A stretch of 64,000 nt of DNA from Apis mellifera. Taxonomy: Eukaryota; Arthropoda; Insecta; Hymenoptera; Apidae. The stretch covers positions 282,501-346,500 of the forward strand of contig NC_037640.1 in assembly GCF_003254395.2 (NCBI RefSeq). The letters are read 5' to 3'. The notes beneath the pieces were generated by a model, which was not told the DNA's origin, made no database searches, and saw nothing but the letters and a program-made list of their open reading frames with translations. Of the stretch, positions 25,966 to 38,200 are shown one piece after another. The translations under genes were made by a program, and so were the position numbers. The first letter of the stretch is position 1; each line of letters starts with the position of its first letter.

Positions 25966-26275
25966 TATTAATATATTCATGAAATATTTTAGAAAATTGA
26001 TTTTAGATATTAAAAAAAATACAAAAGTTAAAAGTTAATATAAAAAAATATTAGTTAAAACTTTTATTTGTTAATGAACTTTTCGAAATTTTCTAATAAA
26101 CAATTAAATGAGCAATAAAACAAAATGACAAAATGAAATAATTTTATTTCGTTCAATTTTCATCTCACTAACGCAAACTTAAATTGTTTATAATTTAAGA
26201 AATAAACTTCATTTTTGTACATCATTTTTTGTATTTATTTTTATCTTTTTTAATTTTTCAAAAATATATTAACAT
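25966..26275. repeat. palindromic MITE-like repeat, copy
   Basis: It begins with the family end sequence ATTAATATATTCATGA. The right half is an inverted version of the family arm (TTCATCT..., CTTAAATTGTTTATAATTTA). The terminal right end is eroded. Confidence 0.6.
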
Positions 26276-26833
26276 TCTGTATATTTATTTTAATTAATAA
26301 ATTATGAAAATACAAAAAATATTTTATGAAAAATTGTTTATTTTTAAGAAATTTTAAACCTGATATAAACATAACCGGATAAGAATTATAATAATCAAAA
26401 AACAAAATTATATTGTATGCGTATTTATATCATCAAATAAAGGTTAGATATAAGAATAGAATTATTGAGGTAAATATTTTGACACAGTCTATTTTTTTGA
26501 CATAATTTAAAATCTCAAAAATATTGATATATCTAAAATCAATAAATATTTAAGATTTTGATTGGATTAAATGCAAATCTTACTGATCCATAATAATACA
26601 AAAAATCTAAAATAATTCTAAAGAGATTCAAACAAAAATTGATATATAAGAAAATCCATTAAAGTTTATTTTTTAAATTATAAATTATTTCATTTTGTAT
26701 TAAATAAAGTAAGATGAAGAGAATATAAGCTTTTTGCATATCAATTTTATATTTAGAAATTATTCTTTAAATTTTTCATTTAGTTTTATAACAAACAATC
26801 TATATACATGAAATTTTTTTTTAATTTACAAAA

Positions 26834-27185
26834 TATTAATATATTCATGAAACTTCTTTAGAGACTTGATTCTAAAGATCAAACAAATAAAAAGTTATAC
26901 AAAAATAACTTCTTTATTAACTTACACAATTATAAGCAATTTAAGTTTGCATTAATTGAATTAAGATGAAGATATAATTAACTTATTTCCATCTAATAAA
27001 TTTCAATTATTTATAGTTTAATAATAAATAACATTTATATCAAATAATACTTTTGAAGCAGCTTTTCATTTTTTTTGTTTAATATTATATTTAATTTATA
27101 TTTTAATATATAACTTTTGTGTTTGTTTTGATTTGCAAAATTGATATTTCAAATCTTAAAGATGTTTCACGAATATAATAATATC
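26834..27185. repeat. palindromic MITE-like repeat, copy
   Basis: The left end is TATTAATATATTCATGA and the right end is GTTTCACGAATATAATAAT, its imperfect inverse. Internal arms carry the shared AAAGTTATACAAAAAT block and the TTATAAGCAATTTAAGTTTG block. Confidence 0.7.
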
Positions 27186-27367
27186 TTGTATATTTTAAAT
27201 AAGATAAGTATTAAAAAAAAAGTTACAAAAAACGCTAAATATAATTTCACACATGAAGAATACATATCAAGAAACAAGTCATTAATAACAAAAATGCAAG
27301 TGAAAAAAAAATAAATGTCATCAAATATTTGTTGTATAATATTGTTATTTGTTAGAACATCAAATAT

Positions 27368-29604
27368 TCAATTATCGATTACCCATAAAACATTTATACC
27401 TGAGGTACCTAAATTTACACGACCTAGCATACCATGATCTCTTGTTTTAACGATGTATAAAAATAATAAAAATGTATGAAATAAATTGTTCCTACCCTAA
27501 AAATGAAAGAAAAAAATTAATATCAATTTACAAGTATTAAAATGAAAATAGTATTAAAGTATTAAAAAGAAAATAATGATAATAAATTTAATAAAATTTA
27601 TTTACACGTTGTATTTCTTCATAATCACTAGGTGATGAATCCCCGGAATGTGCCAAATTATAATGTGGTGGATTTATAGATTGACATACTATGATAGGTC
27701 CCTTACTACGTGGTAAAGCCATTCCTGACCTAGCCATATATCTTGATGTAAATGGTCGTGCATCAGGTTGATCTAAAGGAGCTTCCAATTGCGTATCCAT
27801 GTATGTCGAAATTAAGTGCATAATTATCTAAAAAAAATAATGAAATATTTATAATAAAAATAATATTGTATTGATTTTAATTACTTGTCTGAGTGTTATT
27901 TTATAATCTTTAAAAGAATTTATTTTACCACAGAATCAGTTGGTAAACTAGAATCCCATTCTTTGCCATTATGAGATCCTCCACCATTCCATTTAAATTC
28001 ACTCATTGATCCTCCTTTAGCAAGAATTTTAATTCTCTTAATTAAATATTCTTGATTATTAGACAATTCTAAAAAAGGTACCAAAGTTGGTAAAGTAGGA
28101 ATAGCAGATACTAAGAATGGTGCTTGTGCAAGTTTTCTTAATCTATGTAATCCCACATAACCTGGTTGAGAATCACTTAAACCATGACGAACTAATGCTA
28201 AACAAACATTATCAATTTCAGTTGCTACTCGTTCAATGACTGTTTTGCTAATCCACTGAAACAGTCAAATTTATATTTTTTATATATTACAAATATTTTG
28301 TTATATATTTTTTGTTATAATATAAATATCATGTTGAAATGTATTCAGCATCTAATTTACCATGCGAAGATTAGCTGTCCATTCATTTACTTTAATTGAA
28401 TCAATTCTGTATTTCCTCCAAACATTTGATGCACCGAATATACCTCTAGATGAATTTCCTTCTTCAGCACCAGGACTAACTGATTTTAATTTATCTATGA
28501 AAAAGAAAAATAATATAATTTTTATTTTAAAGAAAAAAATTATTCATAATCTTACCTATAATTGGTGCTACTTGATATGCACATCTTCTCAACAATGGAG
28601 AAACTTCTCCAGGATTTCTAATTGCTGGATGCGACCAAAATGAACTAAGTAAATTAGAAGGCTGATCAATGTCTGTAGATAGAACATTTTTTTTTTGACG
28701 TGCTTTTTCTAAATAATTTTTTAATTCCTTCTCATTTTGAATTAAATCCTCATTAGTTAAATTCCCATTTGTTGAAATATTGAAAGGCTTATTAAAAGAT
28801 CCATTAGGACTAGAAGCTGATCTTTGAGATGTAGGACTATCATATTTAAAAAATTGATTTGATGGTGAAAAATCCTCTTGAACATAAAATATATATATAT
28901 TTCATAGAAATTCTCTAAATAATATTAGAATGGGAAAAAAAAATATTTCATACTAGATTCACTTAATCCTGTAGAACTAAGTGGGACCATTCTTCTGTTA
29001 AGACTTATACATGATAAATTTAATGGAATTATTGGTTCAGATATTTTTTGAGATAATGGTAATTCATTTTTAAAAAAAGGATCATCTTCTGATACACCCA
29101 ATAGTCGTCTTTGTTTAGGACTTAATAGAATTGGTCGTAGAGAAAAGTTTGACCATGCATATCTTGTGATATGATATAGAGCATTTAATGCAAATATTGA
29201 GGCCAAACACCATTCAGCCCAACAGAATGGTTTATATGCTGCACCTCCATATAATCTAAAAAAATAATATATTAGTTTTATATATTTTTATATTGATAGA
29301 ATAAATGATTGAAATATAAAAAAAATATTAATTGTTTACATATCGAAAACGAGAATTCCAAGTAAAGAACTATTGACAAAAAACCACGTAATACTGTTTC
29401 TTGCTTTATTTTGTGCTTGTTTTATATTGAGCGTTTGTTCAACTTGAGGTTTGGCACTCAGAATTCTATAAATTAAATTATATAAAATGACATATGAAAC
29501 ATAAAATAATTAATTTTCTAACCTCAATTCTTTTTTTTATTTTATATATTATATTACCTCGCATTAGGAGAAATACATCGCATAGAAGATTGAAAATTAC
29601 TCAT
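27368..29604 (-). CDS. TMEM209: TMEM209 orthologue, nuclear-envelope/NUP205-associated membrane protein
   Basis: Exons in transcript order: 29604-29558, 29465-29340, 29255-28954, 28876-28556, 28494-28361, 28255-27929, 27827-27606 and 27496-27368. Phases match throughout, giving 535 residues against 561 in human. Two N-terminal membrane segments are visible: ITWFFVNSSLLGILVFDI (about residues 36-55) and a second in WAEWCLASIFALNALY. A low-complexity Ser/Pro middle follows. The conserved C-terminal half has NNQEYLIKRIKILAKGGSM, EFKWNGGG, EWDSSLPTDSVIIMH, INPPHY and GRNNLFHTFLLFLYIVKT, all near-identical to vertebrate TMEM209. Human TMEM209 is reported at the nuclear envelope as a partner of NUP205, and its exact biochemical role is not settled. 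It lies about 1 kb downstream of MCCC1 on the same strand. Confidence 0.96.
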
Positions 29605-29827
29605 TTTTCTTACTATTTTTTTTTCTTTTTTCTTTTTTTGCTTTATTAATTTATTTATTTAAAGAATTATCTCAAAATCGTTTTGCCATTTTTAATCATA
29701 TATCTTTTCATAAGCAAATAGTATGTTTGGCGCACTTTTCATAATAATGAAATGGAATGAAATACATAGTTTCAACTAATATAATATTTTAGCAATTAAA
29801 TTATTAATTATATGTACATGTACAGAA

Positions 29828-30116
29828 TATTAATATATTCATGAGATATTTTTGAAAGATCGATTCTAAAAAAAAAACAAACAAACACAAAAGTTATACA
29901 AAAATTTTGATTAAAGCTCATTTATTAAATTATAAATAATTAAAGATTATATTAAATGAAGTAAAATAAAATGATACAGTTTTATTTTTATCATATTAGC
30001 CGCTTTATTCTATTTTCTTCATCTAATACAAACTTTCATTACTTATAATTTAATAAATAAATTCTAGCTGATATTTTTGAATTTTCCTCTAGAATATGTC
30101 TCATGAATATATTAAA
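29828..30116. repeat. palindromic MITE-like repeat, best-preserved copy
   Basis: This 289-bp unit has near-perfect terminal inverted repeats: TTAATATATTCATGAGA on the left and TCTCATGAATATATTAA on the right. Internally the two halves are also roughly inverted (TTTATTAAATTATAAATAAT against ATTACTTATAATTTAATAAA). It sits between the MCCC1 3' end and the TMEM209 start. There is no coding capacity. Confidence 0.8.
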
Positions 30117-30646
30117 ATCATATATATGGTATATATTTAGCTTATTAAAAAATTTATATGAAAAATTGTATATTATAAATGCACTTAATATTATCATGAA
30201 CAATTTTTTTTTTAAACAATATTTATTAAACGATTCTGATAAAATTTTGTATTCAAAACGAATTTATTTCATACGATATTTTTGTAACATGAGATTTTGT
30301 ACAAATACATAATTTTATCTATAAATAAGAGGTTATGAAAATTAAAAATAATAAAACATCTAATTTAATTTAATTTTGAATAATGCGCAAATATTTGATT
30401 AGAAATAACTGTATAATATTTCATACTATTATTTAATTAAAAAAAAAAATCAATGCATAAATTTTTGATAATTTTTTTTATGAAAGATTTTTATTTTTAT
30501 TTTTTACAAAAAGTTATTTATTTAATATAAATTTGCTATATATTATTAATTTCTGAAAATAAAACTATTTGATTGACTATGAATTTGAAAAAAAAATGAA
30601 ATTATAATTAATTAAAATAGATACAAATATTAATATATACATTAGT

Positions 30647-31687
30647 TTAAGATATAGATTCAGTTAATTTAATAAGAAGTTTATCTTTCGGCACATTATC
30701 ACCTATTGAACATAGTATACTTTCAACAGTTCCATTTGTGGATGCTCTGACAATATGCTATAAATAAAATTAACTTTTAAATAAAAATATCTAAAATTAT
30801 AATGATATTGAAATTAGTATAAACATACTTCCATCTTCATGGCATTAATCACAAGTAAAGCATCTCCAATTTTTACAGTATCTCCTTTTTCAACACATAA
30901 CTTTTCTATAAAACCTGGTATAGGACTTAAAGCTCTGTATGGATTTAACTTAATCTGATTATTTGTAATATTGTGAAGAAATTTTGTAGGAGATATGTTA
31001 AATTGCCATTCATGATCCTATAAAAATTGAAGTTGAAATAAATAACTTTTTGAGCGATTTTTTAATTAAATCGATTTAATTAAAAACATATTAGAAAGAA
31101 AAAATATTAGCTTTAGTGAATAAATGTAATTTGTCATGAATTTTGATTATTCTTGCTTTAGTAATTGTTTCATCAATTTCTGTACATAATTCCAATGAAT
31201 TTTCTTTTTCCTTTAATAAACCAGTTATTTTTCTCCAAGGACCAATTTGATTGATTCTCATAGAATAAATCTCAGGTTCGATGTACTTTACTTCAACTTT
31301 GATATCATCATCGTAAACTTTAAAACAAAAAGTTCGCATTAAAGTATGATTTAATCTTAAACCAATTTCAGTTGCAAAAGGATTGAAAGGATCAACAGTT
31401 GTAAAAGATGATTGTAAAGAATATCTATTTTCGTAAAATATCAAGGCAAGAGCAGCCTGAGCTGCAATATGAGTTGGCATTTGTAATTTTCGAAATAATT
31501 TTTGATAATGTTCTTCTATGAAGCCTGTATGTACTTCCCCTTGCCGAAAATTTGAATGAGAACATAAGTCTTTAATAAATTCTATATTAGTGTCGATTCC
31601 TGCTATCTAAAAATATATGTAAAAATTATTGTAAATAAATTAAATATTGTAAATTTTTAAATTAATTGCATATATATGCCTAATGAA

Positions 31688-31733
<46 letters not shown>

Positions 31734-33882
31734 GTATATATATGTATATATATATACATATATATATGTATATATATATACATATATATATGTATATATA
31801 TATACATATATATATGTATATATATATACATATATATATGTATATATATGTATATATATATATGTATATATATGTATATATATATATATATATGTATATT
31901 TATCTTTTAATAATGAAAATATATATATAAAATATAATCACATGTTATCTAATCGAAATTATACTTACATTAAAATTATTTAATTTTGATTTAAGTATAT
32001 TTAAAGCTTCTTCTCTATCTCTTCCCCAAACAATCAATTTTGCAATTAATGGGTCATAATGCACAGATATTTGATCTTTCTCGCGAACTCCAGTTTCTAC
32101 TCTAATTGATTTATTTTTAATATCCGGAATTCTCATGTAAGATAATTTTCCTGCTCCTGGTAGAAAATTTTTTCTTGGATTCTGTAATTTATAATATATA
32201 TATATTATATGTATATTATATTTATATATAATTAATTATAAAAAATAATTAAAAATAATAAGATTTAATTTAATAAATTATTTACAGAATTAATTAATTA
32301 CAAAAAAAGTTAAAACTATTTTATTTTAAAGAAATATAAGAAACATAAATTTTATATAAAAAATTTTATATAAAAAATGTTTTGTAAATATTTTGTGATT
32401 TTAAAAAAATAATGTGATTACCTCAGCATAAATTCTTGCTTCAAAAGCATGTCCCTTAAAATTAATTTGTGCTTGTTTTAATGGAAGTTCTTCTCCTGCT
32501 GCTATTCGCAACTGCCATTCAACTAAATCCAGTCCTGTGATTAATTCTGTAATAGGATGTTCTACTTGAAGACGTGTATTCATTTCCATAAAATAAAAAT
32601 TATTTGTATTACAATCCATTATAAATTCGACAGTGCCGGCACCAATATATCCCACAGTTTTTGCCACTTTAATTGCTATTGTGCCTAAATCTGATCTTAA
32701 ATTTGCTGAAATTCCAGGCTAGATCATAACATTTTTTATATAATTTTATAGTTATTTTTATAGTTCTTAAATTAAATCATTATAATATATATTTTTAAGT
32801 TAATATTGTTAAAATTAAAAATTTAAATACATACTGCAGGTGCTTCTTCAATAATTTTTTGATATCTTCTTTGAATAGAACAATCTCTTTCAAACAAATG
32901 AACAATATTTCCATGTTTATCTGCAAAAACTTGTATTTCAATATGTCTTGGATTATTGATGTATTGTTCAAGTAAAATGGCTGAATCATTAAATGCGTTT
33001 TCACATTCAATCTTTGCACATTCCAAAGCTTCAATAAACTCCGATTCTTTCAAAACTATTCTCATTCCTTTGCCTCCTCCACCACATATAGCCTTTATCA
33101 TTAAAGGAAAACCTATCTTTTTTGCTTTCAATAGTAAGATTTCATTAGATTGGTCTTTTCCATGATATCCTAAATTTATTAATAATATAATATTTTATTT
33201 AATATAATATATAAAATTGTATATTATATAAGCTTATACTTAACATTAATTATACCTGCTATAACAGGAATTCCAGCTTTTGTCATTATATTCTTTGAAG
33301 TACTTTTAATTCCCATATTTTTAATTGCATTTGCTGGAGGACCAATAAATATAATATTTTCTTTTTGACAAAATTCTGCAAATTCTGCGTTTTCTGAAAG
33401 AAATCCATATCCAGGATGTATTGCTTGGCATTTTGATTTCTTTGCTATAGATATAATTTTGTCCTGTCTTAAATAACTTTGACTTGGAGGAGCAGGACCA
33501 ATATAATATGCTTCATCTGCTTGTTCAACATGTAAAGAATCTTTATCCACATTACTATATACTGCTACAGTTTGTATTCCTAATCTTTTAGCAGTTTTTA
33601 TTACACGACATGCAATCTCTCCTCTATTTGCAATTAAAATCTATAATATGACAGAGAACTTTACAAATTAAATTAGTTTTCAAAATTATGAATTAAAATA
33701 TTAGTTTCTACTTTGTTGAATCTGCCAGTTGTAATCTTCGAAGTATGTAAATTATTTATATGTGAAATTATTCTACTGCACCTATTAATAACAATATATA
33801 ATTAGTTAATTTTATGCAAACAAATATAAAATTTAATCTTATATGAAATTTTTTTATAATTTACTTACTGTAAAATTGACAT
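30647..33882 (-). CDS. MCCC1: methylcrotonyl-CoA carboxylase biotin-containing subunit alpha
   Basis: This subunit carboxylates biotin with ATP and bicarbonate for the mitochondrial enzyme of leucine catabolism. Exons in transcript order: 33882-33869, 33781-33712, 33640-33256, 33169-32835, 32718-32422, 32181-31969, 31606-31112, 31017-30829 and 30757-30647. They give 702 residues against 725 in human. Residues 1-28 form a short Arg/Lys/Ser-containing presequence. The biotin carboxylase domain starts at ILIANRGEIACRV and contains QAIHPGYGFLSEN, the glycine-rich ATP loop GGGGKGMRIV, FERDCSIQRRYQKIIEEAP, EMNTRLQVEHP and SVHYDPLIAKLIVW. The C-terminal biotinyl domain has AMKME with Lys664 as the biotin site. 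MGIKSTSK and the linker sequence favour MCCC1 over PCCA. The start codon is in a 14-nt coding exon, and one intron appears to be GC-AG. Confidence 0.97.
31689..31905. repeat. (TA)n / TATATG microsatellite in an MCCC1 intron
   Basis: An (AT)n run is followed by regularly spaced ATATACAT/ATATGTAT units. It lies in the intron between the exons at 32181-31969 and 31606-31112. The plus-strand Tyr/Ile frames through it are repeat artefacts. Confidence 0.95.
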
Positions 33883-35200
33883 TTTTTCCACTAGATACAT
33901 GATTCATATATAGTGAAAACGATAGCAATATATAATAATAATATATAATAATATAGATTTTAGAAATTTAGATTTTATATTATATAATTTTAAGATTTTA
34001 AAATTTTCCAGCAGTTTCTATATGCAATATCAATAGTTTCTAAGAAGATTTCTTTATAAGAAGATTATACACAACACATACATACGCGCGTGTGAACACA
34101 CAAAGTATATTATTATCATATAGATAGATAATAGTATAAATATAATAAATCTTAAAAATATTTAGATATTAGTTAAACTTTGACTTCTATATCATATTTA
34201 AGAAAATAATATATAAAAACAAAATAAAACAATAAGAAATATATATATTGTATATAATATATATTCTAATATATATATATATATCTACATAAAATATGTA
34301 TATTTAACACATATATATTGTATATACAAATGTCAAATAAAAAGTTTTGATTTAATATAAATCGTTATTTATATATTAAAAAAAATATGAAAAAAGAGTA
34401 AATTTTTATAAAAACATTCAGATATTTAACAGATTTAATATAAAAGAATTAAATTAGCAATTTTTTTCATATTTTCGATATTTTTTTATGCATTTTATAA
34501 TATATTTAATATAATAAAAATTATTTTTTGTTGAAAAATATTAACATTGTATTTTATTTCTCTGTGATAAATTTATCATTTTTTTTTTATTATTAGTATC
34601 TATTATTGTTTTTTATTGATTTAATGGTTTAATTTATTATATAAAAATGATTGTTTTTTTATAAAAAAAATGAAAATTTAATCTTACAGTATAAAATTAC
34701 TTTAATTAATCATTTCCAAATTTTTTATCAATTATGGATACAAAAATTTTAGTTCATGAGGGATCGAATTCACGATTTTTGCATATTAACAGGACGCTCT
34801 TTTTTTTTAGTAATATATTTATTTAAAAAAATATGTATTATATTAATTGTATGTATATATGTATATATAAAAGAAACAATTACTAAAAAACTCTTATAAT
34901 TATCTAAATAGTGAATTCAGTTTGTCAAGATTTCTTCTAATCTCAGTGGCGTTAGTATGTGAAATATATATATGTAAATAGTATACAATGAGTATATATG
35001 GCGACACTGCTAATGATATGTTTTGAGAGAAAAAAAGTAAAGCTAAAAAAAAACTCTCTGTTGATATGTTGATGAAATATGAATTGAAGATAATGAATTT
35101 ATGAAATGCGTAATAAATTTGATTAGTGATAATGAATGAAATAGTAAAAAATAATATTTATTACTAGAATATATTAATGATTTATTCTGTTATTCTTTTT
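33883..35200. other. AT-rich DNA upstream of MCCC1
   Basis: No coding signal. The first few hundred bases should contain the MCCC1 promoter, but no core element could be recognised with confidence. A GCGCGTGTG patch lies near 34085. Confidence 0.5.
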
Positions 35201-38200
35201 GTTTGTATAATGTTGTATAATGTTAGACTTTATAGAATTGAAGATTTATAGTTTATTTTCAAATGTTTGTTTATTTACACGAATTTTTTTTGTTTATTTA
35301 TAATTATTATGTTTCTTTTTTTATTTCTTTTTTCTTCTCACTTTTTTTTATATTATATTTTTATATTTTATTCCAATAAGGATTGTTTTATTGAATCACA
35401 GAATGCTTTGTTAAATTTCTGTAATTGATGTAATTCTTGAATGGAAAAGTTTCGTTTATTTTTATTTATGATAATTGTTTGTTTAATATTGATATATATC
35501 TTTTTTCAGAGTCTTAATCTGTAAAAGAAGACAGAAGAAATTATCTTTTCATTATATTATATTAAGATTATTTAATAGTATAAATGTTTAAATTTATGAA
35601 TACCTCTGTGCTAGAGTTTCTTGAGAATTGATCTATTATTGCTTACTTTTTTATTTCTTTGTTTGGACTGGAATTAATACTAATATTAATTAATATTAAT
35701 TTGCTGAGTAATTCCTGTATTATGAAGTTATTTATATATAATTGAGGCTTCATTATATATTATTATATATTATATAAATCAACAAAAGAATTAACTATTA
35801 TTAATAGTTAATTTTTCTCTTTGCTATGTTGAGATTGTATAGTTTGAGATCCTGAAGTCTTTCAAAAATTCATAATTTTTAATTTTTTCATTTGTTCTAT
35901 ATTTATGTTTCATTATGCAATTATTAGAATTATTGATAAATCATATGATAGTATATGATCTTGGATAGATATTTTGATAAAAGATAGTATTGTTTTATTT
36001 TTATGATAGTTTTTAATTGAATTTCCATGTAAAAGTCAGTCTGGTGTAATCAAGTAATCTAAATAATATCTAAATAATCAAAATAGATTCTTAAATATTA
36101 TTTATTTTGTTTGTATGAGACTTCAGATTATTTGTTTCAGGATTATGAATTCTTATTTGGAATGATGCAGCTTCAGATTTTTTTATATATTTTTTTTATA
36201 TAATTTTTTTGTTATAAAGAGGTGATTAGTGATTCTAAATAGAAATTCTAAATAGAATTGATTCATATTTTTCTTAATTTATTTTAAGATTCCATTTAGA
36301 ATAATATTGTGAACTTCTATGCTATTGTGTGATGTGTGCTTAAATCTTCTTCAACTGCATAGATTATTAGGTCACTTGCAAAGATTATTAAATAATACTA
36401 ATGAATTTATTCTATTCCTCTTCTCCTTCTTTTATTTCAAATTTAAGTATGGAGTTGAGATTTCTATTAGTGTTTATAAATTTCTTATTATAAATTATAT
36501 CTCAAATTGTTAAGATTGTTAAGATAGATGTAATTGGAATGCTTTTTTTTTTAATTTGTAGATTAACTCATTTAGCTATATTGAATCAAAAATTTTTTCA
36601 ATGTTAAGAAAAATTTCTTACTATTTTGTTAGAATATAATTGCTTATTGATATTGTTATTTTAAGTATTGTATTGTGAAATATTGATATCTTCTGAAACT
36701 AAATTAATTATCTGGAATGATTTTATGTTTCATGTAGTGATTTAGTGCATTATTGATAATTTGATATATTTTATTAATATTGTTAGTAAGATTTATTGGA
36801 CAATAGTTGGCTATGTCAATTGTATTGAATTTTTTATTTTTTTTAAAATGATTTTTGTACATTTTCATGCTTTGAAAAAATAACAATAGTTAGTGCATTA
36901 TTGAAAGTAATTTTTGTTTTCTGAAAAATGTTTGAATGTTATTATGTTATCGATTCCTAATTTTGTTTTGAAGAATTTGAATATCTGTTTTGTTGATGTT
37001 AATAAACTGAAATACTAATCTTTTGTAATTTGCTAGTTGTATTGTTCTTGGTATATTTGGTGTAATTAAAATATTTTTGCTAGTTTTAACTCTGTCAGTG
37101 TTATGTTGATTTCTTTTGTCATCTATTATTTTAGTCTTATTTTTGTATTGTTGTACTTAAGTGATTTAATTATTTTACATACTATATTCATACTATATTC
37201 AACTTGAATTGTATATCATTGATTTCAATTTTATTATTAGAAATATGGAAATATTCTAATAAAATTAAGTTAGTTCTGTAAAGTAAAAATAAGTTTTGAT
37301 CTATTATCAATATAGATTTTTTTCTTTTTATCTTGTTGATAAAAAATGTTCTATATAATTTATTCAATTAAATTTTTCTATCATTTCGTTGAAGTTTTTT
37401 CATATTTATATTTTCCATTAATTTCTTTGATCAATATTTTAAAATTATTGACATGAGGAAATTTGTTTTTTGAGGATTCTTTTTATTCTATTTAGTTTTA
37501 CAAGAATAATAGATTTATGTTTATATAATTTATATTTTATATTTTATGTTTATATTTTATAATTTTAGAATTTTTTTATTTAAATTTCATTATATTATAT
37601 GTGGATTCTCTGATTAGAATTGTATTTGTTGGATTAGGGTGTTTATATAGGATTATATAATATATCGATTTCTTCAATTATGAGATTATTGTCATGTGGG
37701 ATGGAAATTAATTATTTAATTTTTTTTAGTTGAATTTGTAAAGCCAAATTTGTTACTGAGATGTGTTTAGAATGTTTATATTAAAATTTCTATTATTGCA
37801 TGTGATCATTATAATTCAATATTCTAAAAGTTTATTTATTTAAGAAGATTTATGAATTGTAACATGCTATTTGCTATGAAATTGCTAATTCCTAATCCAT
37901 TTCCATTTGTTATTCAATTAAAGTCCAATTAAAGTCCTCTTTGATTATATGATCCTTCCCAATTTTTATATTTTTTTTATATAATAATATTGTCAATTAG
38001 TATATTATCTGTTTTATCTTAAATTTTTGAAGAGATTATCTTGTTCTTTAATGAATTTATAGTTATTGTGATTGTTTGCATAAGCATTAATAATGTAGAT
38101 GTTGTTGTTGATATAGATTGATATAGATTGTTGACATAGAATTTTGACAATAATTGAAAATAGTTGACATAGTATATTCTAAAATGTCATTGTGTTGTGA

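Larger units (their letters stand above)
23852..27367. other. intergenic AT-rich DNA with palindromic repeat copies
   Basis: This lies between the plus-strand zinc-finger gene and the minus-strand TMEM209 gene, which converge, so both 3' UTRs fall here. No further coding signal is seen. Two copies of the dispersed palindromic family are present (about 25966-26275 and 26834-27185), and a part-copy may lie near 26640-26770. Confidence 0.6.

Noticed and set aside
31676..31930. Tyr/Ile-rich frames on the plus strand
   Set aside because: They are translation of an AT microsatellite inside an MCCC1 intron.
36704..36886. A 60-codon minus-strand frame as a stand-alone gene
   Set aside because: It reads as reverse-transcriptase sequence (NYCPINLTNNINKIYQ, IIPDN) and ends at a stop within a conserved motif, so it is part of a dead retroelement.
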